Origin: Tipula vernalis
Taxonomy: Eukaryota; Arthropoda; Insecta; Diptera; Tipulidae
Reading direction: 5' to 3'
NCBI GenBank assembly: GCA_958295665.1
Contig: OY282558.1
Coordinates: forward strand, 463,238,995 to 463,302,994
DNA: 64,000 bases
Shown: positions 1 to 11,958 of the stretch, in pieces
Layout of the letters: every line of letters begins with the position of its first letter
Numbering within the stretch: the first letter of the stretch is position 1
Translations under genes and position numbers: made by a program
The notes under the pieces: model-generated
Database searches by the model: none
What the model was told of the DNA's origin: nothing
What the model saw: the letters and a program-made list of their open reading frames with translations, nothing else

Positions 1-3000
1 TATTCAAAAGTCTATTATGATTATGAACATAATATATTAAAGGGTGCGCCACCTTGTGGTGAGCGCCGAAGTCGTTGTCGGGGATAATAGCTCCTTGGTA
101 TAAAGAATGGTTTAATTGACACATGGTTATTTGTATTATAAAATCATTACACTGTGTATGATATGGAAATCTGAATGTGTTTAGCCGAATTGACTATCTC
201 GAAATTACTGATTCACTTTTCAGGCATTTCTAGAAAATTAACTACTCATAAAAAAGCTGCAAACAGTATTTTTTTTATAGAATCGCTGCTAAGTACCATT
301 TAGTTCACTTTATTCTCGAGCCAGCTCTATAAACAAGGAATACCGTATTTATTAAAATAAAACATATTTATTAAATTAAAGTACAACGCTAAATTGAGCT
401 TCAATTTATTTATTTTTTATTTGTGTGGTTCTAGTTATTTCGTAGTACGTACGTGATTAAAAATAAAAACGTTACAATCAAGATATATAAAAATGTATTT
501 TTAAAATAGAAACAAAATAGTTTTGTTATTTATTGCCACCCCATTTTAGTGTGAATTAATGGTATTAGTAACAATATAATTTTGTGGTTATTCGATGTCC
601 ACGTTTTCTAAAATATAATTACTGCAAATCGTGAGTTAATTATATCAGTTTTGCATATTTTCCCAATACCATGTAAAACACAAATTTTATTGATTTTTGA
701 TTACAAAATGTAATACAAATATTAAAAACGTAGACACGAAATATACGAGTACGAGTAAATAAATGTGATAAGCATAAAAAAATATAAATAAAAAAATTGC
801 GATAACAAAATAAAAATTATCTTTAAGGAAATAAAAAGAAAAGTTAGGAAAAATATGAAAAATAAATGTTATCTTATCATTATTAATGAACATTTTAATG
901 ACATTGTGCTGGGTGTTTGATTTAAATTTTTATTGTTAATTTTCTTTTCAAATTTTAATAGTTAATAAATCATTTTTAGTAAGTTTATTTGATTACAAAA
1001 GAAAATGGGGTCAATTTTAACTTTAAATCTGTTCTAGTTAAATTTTTTTTTATCTTATCAATTATGTTATAAAGCAAAATATTGAAAATATTTGAGAGGT
1101 GGGGTTAAAATTGAACGAGATTTTTTCTTGGTGTTTTTGGTGAGGCTAATGAATAGGAAATAATTTGCTTATAAATATTAGGATCGATTGAATTTTAATT
1201 TTTACATTATTTTAAAATTGATTTTGTATTTTTGTAATGATTCCACACGATTATTTTGGTAATGTAAAAAATTGGAAGAACTATTTTTCCGCATGTAATA
1301 TTCATGTAAACAGTTCCTTACATAAAAACTCAGGCAAAAACTTTTATTCTTAAAGTTTCTTACACTTTTACATTTTATATTAGGTATTAAGTTCTTATGA
1401 ATTATTTATTTGTAGCAAAATAAATTCGAACGTCGAATTACCATTTAATCAACATAAAAATATTATAAAACTCGCTGAAACAGGATAAAAATTTATAAAT
1501 TTAAACACGGAATAAGTAAAAAAAAAATCGCATATTTCAGAATACATCTTTATGATTAAAAGCCACAGCAACCGCTTAGAAAACTTTTATTAAAACTTTT
1601 AAATATATTAAAGTACTAAAAAATAAATTTTATGATACTTTTGACGTTGTCTTGAAATCTTGGCGTCTTTGTCTTATTAGGCGTTTATGTAAAAAAATTA
1701 TAGCAATAAAAAGCTTGCTGTATCTGTATCAGTTACATTAAATTGTCGATAAAAGGTATAAATATATTATCGAACCAAATCAAAGTTTTGAAAATTTCAG
1801 TGGAGAAGTTTAATTCTTAAATTTCACTTTAATTTTCATCGAACGAGCGAGGACGCCTTTATTATAACTTTCTTATTGTATTTCATGTTACACGAGGCTC
1901 CCGCCTTAAACCACAATAATGATGTGGCCTGGTTTAATAGCTACTCAATGATAATTAAGTTTCACCTTGAACTAAAAATCGCCTCCTATCATAATTATAA
2001 TAATTATTAACATCAAATCATCAAAATCGTTACTCATTAAAAAATTTATAATAAATCCAAATTAACTTAACATTTACACAAATAAGAAGCTTTCATTCAA
2101 CACATAGTATATAAAATCATCATTCCTCTTAATTTTACTACTTATACATATAAAAAAATATCTGATAAAGTTTTTTTTTATGTAGTTTCCAAAGCATATG
2201 TTATTCGGATAATGAAAACTAAAACACTTTGTCACTATCATTTTACCATTACATTACACTAATTATAATTTTCTGTGTGTATAGTTTCTTTGTATACATA
2301 TGTAGCTACATACACGAGAACATTATCTAGATAATCATCAACTCATTAATAATATTTTTATTGAGATAGAAATTATATTACAGCAATAGTTTTTATTAAA
2401 AGTACTTTAATTTTTATATATTACGTAATATGTGTTAATTATGAAAGGTGTAACGTTTTTAGTGTAATTATAATTAATCGTAGATAAGGAAATTGTTTTA
2501 TTTTGTTATAACTAGAGAGCACGATTTAATGAGGAGAAACATTTTTAAATTTTTTTTTTTATTTCGATATTTTTAAGGATTTTTGGTTTGATTTGATGAG
2601 GGTTCGAATGTTATTACAGTCAAGTGATTCCACATTATAGGTATTTTATTATAGGCCGATTTTTGGGTTTTACGATAGGCGCATGAATTGGATTCTTTTG
2701 TCAACCGAATATAATGCGAATTGACTTTTAATTAGGTATTTGGGCAATGAACTGTTTATATTTGTATGAGATATATCATTTTGGATTATTTAAACGTGAA
2801 TACGTAATACTTAATTCAATAGGTCAGTTTTATCCTAAAACAACAATCCTAATTTAAATGTGGAAAAGGTATAGATGTTCTGTACGCTACATCTCGAAAA
2901 AAATAAATTAAGCAATGTAATTATTTTAAAAAGGTTCCGTTTTTCGCAACATCGTTGTAAAGCTAAAATTAAAAAAATTAAAAAATTATGTTCCTATGTG

Positions 3001-3403
3001 TAAAAACCAAATCTATTCCGTTTTCCTTTCTTATCTGTCTTTATGATATTATTTCGAGAAAGTGATGGAAGAATAGATATTCAGAAACGTTTGGCTGCAA
3101 GGCAAACACGTATTTTACAGATTTTCTATATTTTATTGCTAATTTTATAAATATTTTGAACTACTCGTGTGCTATTCTTATTTTCTAATATTCCCACTAT
3201 GATCAAAAAGCAGTAAGACATTTTAAATAAAACATAAACGGCTTCATATTCTCTCAATTCCTTCAAATTTATTACATCCACTTCAAAGTAATCCCCTTTG
3301 GTTAAAATACACTATGCCATCCTTTTTTCCAGTCTTCGAACCAGTTGTTAAAGTTGATTTCCGGAATGGCCTTCAAAACCTTAACTCTTCAAAATTCATT
3401 CAA
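1..3403. other. AT-rich non-coding DNA at the left end
   Basis: No exon, domain or repeat family recognised in any frame. If Gfrl continues to the left of the window, this is intron. Confidence 0.4.
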
Positions 3404-4003
3404 ATCATGTTTCCCGTGGGAAATCTGGGAAATCGATTTTCAAAAAAATCATTAGGAAATTAGTATACATTTATTTTGTGTTATTGACGTAGAATAACAT
3501 TCAGTTCAAGTTTCCCGTGGGAAATCTGGGAGAATACTATCCAGTTTCCAGCCGAAAATAAAAGATTGATAACGCAGATTGTATTATCTTATCCCAGCCG
3601 AAAGTTAAAAATAAAGTCGTTATCAGAAAAAAACATTCAATATTTTTACATGGCAGAGCCTCTCGCTCCACTTTTTCGTGGAAAATTGTGGAAAATCCAC
3701 GCACACTTAATTTACATACTGATATAAAATCAGCCTCTATATAGGGTATTATGTTTAGAGATGAATTGCATTGATGTAATTTGTCAATCGTTGGAAAAAT
3801 AAATCAGTTGAAGTTTCCCGTGGGAAATCTGAGAAATTTCGATTTTCGAAAAATTGTTAGAAACTTTGTATGAATAAACCCTCTCAATTTTTGAAAAGTC
3901 AAATATTCCCCGTTTTCTCACGGGAAACTTGAACTGATTATTTTAAGCGATAACTATTGACAAGTAACGGCAATGCAATTCATGCGGCTGAAATAACATA
4001 ATA
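3404..4003. repeat. Cluster of TTTCCCGTGGGAAA repeats including a palindromic element
   Basis: GTTTCCCGTGGGAAATCTGG, or a near match, occurs at 3407, 3510 and 3813, and in inverted form (CTCACGGGAAAC) at 3917. The last two bound a palindromic element, about 3747-4003, whose arms share TATTATGTT, GAATTGCATTG, TTGTCAAT and ATCAGTT.AAGTTTCCCGTG with their complements. Each core is itself a small inverted repeat. Probably a MITE family with neighbouring fragments. Confidence 0.7.
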
Positions 4004-6116
4004 TGCATTACCGAGTTATTATTTTCGTCCGACAAGTACAAGGTTCTACATTATCGACCTCTAACTTAATGTTAAAGGAAATATTTCCTGATTAATAGGA
4101 ATTTCAACTGTCAGGTTTTAAAAGTTTATGCCAGATTTATAAAGATTCAAACACAACAGATTTTGTATCTGTAGAACGTATGGTCTAGTATGGAAAATTT
4201 AATTTTAATTTCATTGTCATTAGTTAATTTAATTAATGCATCACACTCGACAAGAGTTCCATATCTTTCCTTTGATATTCCACTGAATTTATATTCTGAT
4301 TCGACATAAACTTTGCATCTTGATACATAATAGATTTTTTTATCAGATTTATGTCAGCTCCTCCATATTTACCATAAAACGAATATCAAACACAAACGAT
4401 TTTCTTCACTTTTAATGTCCCAATATTACTTTCCAAAGGTTTTATTTGTGAGTCGTCTTTGAGTTTCATTTAGAATTATTGGTTGATATTTGATAAAAAG
4501 CACTTGTTAGATTTCGGGCTTTCGAAGAAATGACTCTTTCTAGATTCGAAAATCCAATAGGCAAATTTAGGATGACGAGTATCAACAAATTTTGAAAGAA
4601 TTTCTATTAGGCACCAGAGGTAGCTCGCCTCTGTTGAATATGATATTAAACTTGTGAAACCAAAAGTACCTTTTTTGAACACAGGCTCTAGATTTGGTTT
4701 TGCGAAACAAATTACTGGGTTTAAAAAAAAACAAATAAATGTCTGGGTGCAGTTTACCAGGCAAAATTAATTTTTTGCCAATATCTATTTTTGTTTTTCT
4801 ATTAATTTAGTTACTTATGAATGGCATCAAAAAAAAAAAAAAAAAAAATTATAAAAAATTTTAACATTTAATTTTCTTACGGTTATAAACACACATACGC
4901 ACATATACGCTTTTTACTTATTCGAATTATATCAATCAGCTCAACCATGTACAAGACGCCAAGTTCACTGATAACATAATTTTGTGCTTTAAAATAATTC
5001 AAATTAGATACATACAAAAACATAAATTAATCGCAATCGGATTAAAAAACAATTGTTCATTTTATTGTGGCCGTTTTTTCACGTGAGAAATGAAAATTAA
5101 AAATATTTTTTGTTTTTTAATTGTATTCCCGTAATACGATTTATTTATACCTGGAAAAACACTACATCAATTTTAAATTAAGTAGTAATGGATTTTGGTT
5201 TTTAATTTGTAAAAAAATTGTATAATTTTCACACCCAAAAACGATTACAATACAGTTTTATTGAAATATCATACATGGAACCAGATTTTTGAACGATATA
5301 AAACTTGTTGTAAACATGACTCTTTTCAGATTATGTATAATGTAGGACTACCAAATTAACCAGATTTTCGAAATGGGGGAATAATTGGCCTCCAAATACC
5401 TTTGTACACACTCTAAAGAGGATAAATAACTCGTCAATTTTCCATTTATAAATATTACTATTTACGTAAAAGATTTTGTGCGATGAGTTATTTTAGTCAA
5501 GTTCTTTCGGAAATTGTAAATAGGATTCCTTTAAAATTTTATGGAATTTTAAACCTGCGTAAACAGGTAAAGAAATACTGTTTGTGTAAAGAAATACTGT
5601 TTTGATAGAATTTGGTGAGTGAAGTTAAACGATTTTTTTTTACTTCTGTGCACTATAACGTTTCCATCTTTCGGGATTTTGTAAATGTGGATTAGTGCAG
5701 TGGGGTTTTCTTAATGTGGTGCGAAAATAATTTTCAAATATGTTTCGTAATTAACAAGTATAGTAGATGTCAGAACAACCACAAATTATCTTCTGCCTCC
5801 ATTTCAAGTTCGACTACAAAATATTTGCTAAGTATTTTATATTTTACTTTGATTTATTAGAATACGTTTTACATATACGTTAATAAATTGAAATTTAATT
5901 TAGGCTAGAAAAGATTAGGGAAAAGTTTGTAGCAGATTTGGATAGCAAAACAGATTCACTTTGCATATCCTGAATTTTATGGTCTTATTTAATTTATATA
6001 AATCAGATCCATCTATAGTAATAACTCTAAGAGTTTGAACAAAACTTTTAAAACATTCAAATTTTCGTGCAAATACTTAAACAGATTATCTTACATTATA
6101 AAATCACGCCTAAAAC
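4004..6116. other. AT-rich non-coding DNA
   Basis: A poly(A) run at 4829-4848, a short tandem AAAGAAATACTGTTT at about 5570 and 5588, and two overlapping minus-strand frames (4476-4764) without recognisable domains. Confidence 0.4.
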
Positions 6117-6681
6117 CAAAGCAATCTTGATTATACAAAGTCATAGTCTAAAAAACGAAGTTTTTATAAGGAAAATAGAAACGAGGAAAAAACTAAACTT
6201 TTCATAGTAAAACACACAAAACATATGGGAAATCACTTTTTTTCCAAAGACACATTTTTAAATGAAAACGTTACGAATTCTTAATTATGATTTCCGAAAT
6301 ACTTTCATAAATGTTTGAATTTCAACAAATATAAATGTCGTTTAAGTAAATCGGTTTCATTTTCTTGTAATAATAATTTCTTATTTAAACCAAAATTTAA
6401 TAAAAATTTAATAATAACAGCATTCTGGTCATATTGAAATAAAAGCTTACTACGATTCGTTTGCTCATTAAGTCAATATACATTACATAGATGGCAGTGA
6501 TGGCCGTAAAAATTTGGAAAAATCGTACCAAAAATTACCACCTGGGAAATTTCAAGTTTAAAAATTGTAGGAAAAGCAAAACAAATTCACAAAATATAGG
6601 AACGTGTGATAATTTTGCGATTAAATAATTTTTTTTCGTATTTTTCTGTAACCATTTTAAACCTTTTACGTACACTAGTAA

Positions 6682-7065
6682 AACTAAAGATAAATTTAGC
6701 AAGTATTATTTTAATTTGTCAGAGCCAACTTTGATGTATTTTTCAAAAGGATAGTTCGAAAAAACATATTTTAGAAATAATTTAATTTTAATATTTCTGC
6801 AATTAATATTTACTTACTACCACTACGGCCGAAAACTAAAGATAAATTTAGCAAGTATTATTTTAATTTGTCAGAGCCAACTTTGATGTATTTTTCAAAA
6901 GGATAGTGCGAAAAAACATATTTTAGAAATAATTTAATTTTAATATTTCTGCAATTAATATTTACTTACTACCACTACGGCCTTCTTAGTTCGAAAAAAC
7001 ATATTTTAGAAATAATTTAATTTTAATATTTCTGCAATTAATATTTACTTACTACCACTACGGCC
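6682..7065 (+). repeat. Internal tandem expansion in the outer transposon copy
   Basis: A 149-bp block (AACTAAAGATAAATTTAGCA to CACTACGGCC, 6682-6830) is repeated almost identically at 6834-6982, and its last 80 bp again at 6985-7065. The inner copy and the copy at 20446 have one block only, so the expansion arose in this copy. Confidence 0.9.
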
Positions 7066-7079
7066 TTTTTGTATATTGT

Positions 7080-7996
7080 CAGAGCCTTCTAGAGTATAGA
7101 GCCATAATCTTAATGACGTATTTTTTAGAAGCTTTTTTAGTGGTATAACTTTTCACTGATTTCCATAGGAATCCATAGTAAAAATGGTGTTTTTTAGCTT
7201 CAAGTTTTTCAATGAAAAAAGCAAAAATATTATAAAATGTTTATATAAAAAATTTCTACATATCTTTAAGAACAATATACAAGAAGGCCATATTGGTATT
7301 AAGTAAATATTAATTGCAGAAATATTAAAATTAAATTATTTCTAAAATATGTTTTTTCGAAATTTCATTTTGAAAAATACATCAAAGTTGGCTCTGACAA
7401 ATTAAAATAATACTTGCTAAATTTATCTTTAGTTTTACTAGTGTACGTAAGATGTCTAAATGGTTACAGAAAAATACGAAAAAAAAAATATTTAATCCCA
7501 AAATTAACAAACGTTCCTATATTTTGTGAATTTGTTTTGCTTTTCCTACAATTTTTGAACTTGAAATTTCCCCAGGTGGTAATATTTGGTACGATTTTTC
7601 CAAATTTTTACGGCCATCACTGCCATCTATGTAATGTATATTGACTTAATGACCAACGAATCGTAGTAAGCTTTTATTTTAATTTGACCAGAATACTGTT
7701 GTTATGAAATTTTTTTATATTTTGGTTTAAATAAATCAATTATTACAAGAAAATGAAAACGATTTACTTCAACGACATTCATATATGTTGAAATTCAAAC
7801 ATTTATGAAAGTATTTCAGAAGTCATAATTAAGAATTTGTAACGTTTTCATTTAAAAATTTGTTTTAGGAAAAAAAGTGATTTCCCATATGTTTTGTGTG
7901 TTTTACTATGAAAAGTTCCGTTTCTTCCTCGATTCTAATTCCCTTATAAAAGCTCAGATTTTTTGATTATGGCTCTATAAAATACAGGGTGCTCTG
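7080..7996 (-). mobile_element. Inner 917-bp copy of the same transposon, inverted
   Basis: Starts CAGAGCCTTCTAGAG and ends ACAGGGTGCTCTG; both ends carry the subterminal motif ATAGAGCCATAATC in inverted orientation. It is flanked by ATATTGT (7073-7079 and 7997-8003), a 7-bp duplication of the outer copy's sequence TATATTGTTCTTA. The frame 7414-7644 is a chance ORF inside it. This is the only copy in the window complete at both ends. Confidence 0.8.
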
Positions 7997-8195
7997 ATAT
8001 TGTTCTTACAGATATGTAGAACACTTTTATATAAACATTTTAAAATATTTTTGCTTTTTTCATTGAAAAACTTGAAGATAAAAAACACCATTTTTACTAT
8101 GGATTCCTATGGAAGTCAGTGAAAAGTTATACCACTAAAAAAGCTTCTTAAAAATACGTCATTAAGATTATGGCTCTATTCTCTAGAAGCCTCTG

Positions 8196-9234
8196 CTAAA
8201 ACACGTCAGAATTGTAGTATTAGTACAAACAACGTTAGCTTAATAAACGTTTTTAGAAAAAAATAGGCTAAAATACCAGTTTTTTAATTATTAATATATT
8301 ATTAACATCAAAGTGAACCTAAAATTTATCTGAATTTCCGAAATCATCAGTAGTTACAATTTTAAAAGATTTAGGAAAAACAACTTCTCATTTATAATTT
8401 TGACAACAACTTACACTATTTTCAATTGATCTTAATTAAAATTTAAAAAATGCTACAATCTGAAACGGAATTGCATAACACATTACTCAAGATAATTTAA
8501 TTGAAGGACGATTTTAGTTAAAGTTTTATTAGCATATAACATAACTTTAAAGTTTTATTAGCATCAACTTTTTTTTTTAATTTGCCTGTTCGTCAAATTA
8601 GTTAATGAACATGCGGAAATGGTCATTATACTAATCAAATAATTATCAGGAAACAAACTCCGTCAAAATTTGGGATGTTCCTAAAAAAAGGTAATTCTAT
8701 TCGCAATTCCAAAACATCTGAACAATCAATTGTAATAAAATATTGAAATAACTATTTATGTTTTATTTTTAATAAATCAGTCACGTTTTAAGCTTGATAA
8801 AAAAACTTATAATTTATTATTTGCTTCTGCTTTTAGTACTGCAAATATTAACTACACCAATCAAAGGCTTACTGTGGGTTAGTACTAAAAATATAATTAC
8901 AAATCGAGAACGGTCGACCAATATTAATCTATGATTTGAAATCAATTACCATTTTTAAGTGTTTTTTTCAGAATGCTATTAACTACATTTCGTACACTGA
9001 TTGAATCGGTACGTGAACAAATAAATAATGTATCTTCTGTTGAAGATTCACCGAAAAATGTGGAAACTAAAAAATAAAAAGTTGTATTTTATATTTATAG
9101 TTTGATTTAAAAAGTTTTTATCGGATTTTTTTTATTTTATTTTTGTTACCGACTCGAATAAAAAATAATTTTTTTGTTAAGGAGCAAACGAGAATGTAAT
9201 TATTTATTCGTTCGTATTATATGTCGTTTTTCAG

Positions 9235-9236
<2 letters not shown>
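8196..9236. other. AT-rich non-coding DNA
   Basis: A 20-bp duplication AAGTTTTATTAGCAT occurs at about 8521 and 8551. Nothing else recognised. Confidence 0.4.

Positions 9237-9306
<70 letters not shown>
9237..9306. repeat. (TA)n microsatellite
   Basis: About 33 TA units; overlapping Tyr-Ile frames are artefacts. Confidence 0.95.
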
Positions 9307-9310
<4 letters not shown>

Positions 9311-11827
9311 TATATATGTATATATGTATATGGGCCATTCTATGGTATTTCATTGAATTTTATTAAGTTTTCAACCTTGACTTCTCCAATTTCAATTTTT
9401 TTGTTGTAATCGTGTTCGTTTATTGAGAATAGGAAGACCGATTCTTTTTTTGTGACGTTTGGTTGTTCCGTTATTTGACTTTTTAATTTTAACAGTTTTC
9501 CAATTCTAATTTTTGACTCCTACATAAATGGTTGTATCTTCGGTTCTTTGAGGAGTATTTTCAAAAACCATTTTGGAAAGGTATTAATTCACAGTAAATT
9601 TTACCATAATTTATTTTTTGAAAAGAACCACCATCTAAGGAGTTATGAATAGATTAATCTGTACGTATATTTTTGCCGCACAGTTATTAAAATTTCAAAG
9701 AACTAATATAGCATTTGATAGATAATAGTTCAACCTTTCAAAGAAGTGTTAAATCGTGTTGGGGGTGGGGGGTGGGGGGGTAGCGACGGTCTAGTTTAGC
9801 CTCTAGGTAAGTTCAAAGATGGAAAAATGGGATTTTGATCATTGTTTTTACATTGCAATTTGTGTTAAATCAGTAGAAAACGCTATCACTGGAATTTTCA
9901 GGTCTGAATTTGACAGACTACATATCTCTAGAGGGAATACTTTTACATAGGTCTTCTTCTTCCGTTTAGATGCCTTAAAAATTATAATAAGTTTATTTTT
10001 ACGCGTCTTTGGAATCTAGGACGAGAAACTGCTGCCTACCTTTAATAGATAATAATCTGAAGTCTCCATCTAGTAAAGCAGCTTAATAGTACAAAAAAAC
10101 TACTGACTAAATAATTAAAACTTAATGGCAATAAAAGCAACAAAGTGTTACTTGTACATTTTACAACATTCAACCAAAATTTTGTTGCTTGAACATTTCC
10201 ACATAACCAAAATAATAAACTCATTACAGAATTATGAGCCTTTCATATAGAAAAGTGAAGAAGAAAGATTAATAAAACACTTTGCCTTGTTGTCTCTCCA
10301 ATATATGGTAAATTGAAACTTGGAACATAAATAATAAATTACAGCATCCAGCCCAGATAGTGTAAAACATTTTAGATTGAGGAAAATATATCCATATTTG
10401 AAGTTATTGCGGGTATACTTATGTAAAATATTATATTATGGTCTCTGGACTACATATCGTGATACAAAAATTTACGCGTGGATTTGTCACACAATAACCA
10501 TGTTGCCGTCGATACAACAGAAAACCTTGAAAATTATTCTGGTATTGATTTTAGTTTTGACGGAAAGTATATGAAAACATAAAATATTTTTCTTTTTTCC
10601 AACTTATGATATTTTGATTATAGCTTGAGTTTATAATACTACTGTTTACCTCTACCAGGACTAATTTGGAATAATGAATGGAATTTTATTTAATGTTTGT
10701 CTACAAATTATTGATTTGGTTGAAATAAAATAAAAAAGAAAAATTGGGTTGAACATGAAATCTATGTATTAGTGCAAAATATGAAATTTATTATTATTTA
10801 TTTAGGTTTATTACTTTGCATCGATTTTGCCAGATAGATGTATTTATTTATTTATAGGGGTTCCAATAAGTATATGTCGTAAATTTCGTTTAATTTCTAT
10901 TTATTTTCAAAAAAATTCGATGTTTGGTTTTAAATCACTAAAGTTGTATAACAATTATTTTAATGTATTGCATGACTATTACAATTTAAAAACAAAAACT
11001 TTACAAAACACAATTTTTCCGATTTTTTTTGTGTTTTGTTTTTAGATTTCGAAAAAAGTTTTTCCCAACAAATTTTCATTTTAATGAAAAAGACGAAAAT
11101 TCAATTCTCTGTACTATGAAAAAGTTTATATTTTTCTACTAAAAAACAAAATCCTACATTTTTAAATCATTTTATAAAAAATTTTCAATTCGAGTATAGT
11201 AAAACTAGGCCATTCTTGCCCATGTAACAATGAGATGTGTCTTTAAAATGTATTAATTCAAATATATCCCCAGGATCATCTAATTAAATTACTAATATTC
11301 AAAAATATTTTATATGATATCAAACCCTTTCTGCATCACAAAATTGATATTTTAATTGAATTAATACACTCTGACTACCCAACAAAATTGGGAATTGCAA
11401 ACTATTTGATTTGTTGGTTTTGCTTGAAAATTCGAAAGAAAGTGCCAAGTTGTCATGTATCAATTTATAACTAAAAATTATAAAATTAGCAACTGCAAGA
11501 AAAATATTTATTTATTGTAGTGAGTTATATTTTGATTTAGATTTAGATTTATTTCTTTAGATACTTTACACAAATCTTGCATCGCTGCTTATTTTAAAAA
11601 CAATTGCACCTTAAGCTAACACACTCTATTTTGAGCAGAAGCTCATTCACAGCAGAATGTGTAGCATGAGGTGCATTAACATAAGAATATATTATTTAAA
11701 GAAACCAAAACCACAAAATCCTTTGAGTAAAGTGGTTGTTCCTTCGGAAAACTGAATAATACAAAATATTTTCTTTTCTTATCGTGAATTTTTTTTGCTA
11801 AAATAGTAAGCCGTAGTATATAGTATT
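9307..11827. other. AT-rich non-coding DNA
   Basis: Only a short G-run at 9761-9780 (GGGGGTGGGGGGTGGGGGGG) stands out. No gene or repeat family recognised. Confidence 0.4.
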
Positions 11828-11958
11828 CAGTCTATTTTGAGTCATGTGTACGAAATAAACTAATCAAAATAACATTAAATTGATAACTTCCCTAAGGAAA
11901 ATATCAGTTATTATGGTTATAATTGGAATATTTCGTACACGTGACTCGAAATTGACCG
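11828..11958. mobile_element. 131-bp hairpin element
   Basis: CAGTCTATTTTGAGTCATGT + GTACGAAATA on the left is the inverted copy of TATTTCGTAC + ACGTGACTCGAAATTGACCG on the right. Pairing continues inward (AATTGATAACTTCC against GGAAAATATCAGTTATT), so almost the whole segment can fold on itself around 11893. Most likely a MITE remnant. Confidence 0.55.

Larger units (their letters stand above)
6117..8195 (+). mobile_element. Non-autonomous DNA transposon interrupted by an inverted copy of itself
   Basis: The outer copy runs 6117-7079 plus 8004-8195. Its termini read CAAAGC...GATTATACAAAGTCATAGTC on the left and, complemented, CAGAGGCTTCTAGAGAATAG on the right. CTAAAAC flanks it on both sides (6110-6116 and 8196-8202). 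The interrupted segment order (long segment, then short segment) is that of the uninterrupted copy at 20446-20823. The long segment has also expanded internally (see 6682-7065). No transposase frame is present. A 7-bp duplication and CAGAGC termini do not match piggyBac (TTAA) or Tc1/mariner (TA); an hAT-like or P-like source is possible but unproven. Confidence 0.8.

Noticed and set aside
7414..7644. 76-codon plus-strand frame
   Set aside because: Lies entirely inside the inverted transposon copy and has no counterpart frame in the other copies.
9174..9409. Tyr-Ile repeat frames here and at 35602, 35669, 36404 and 40167
   Set aside because: Translations of (TA)n microsatellites.
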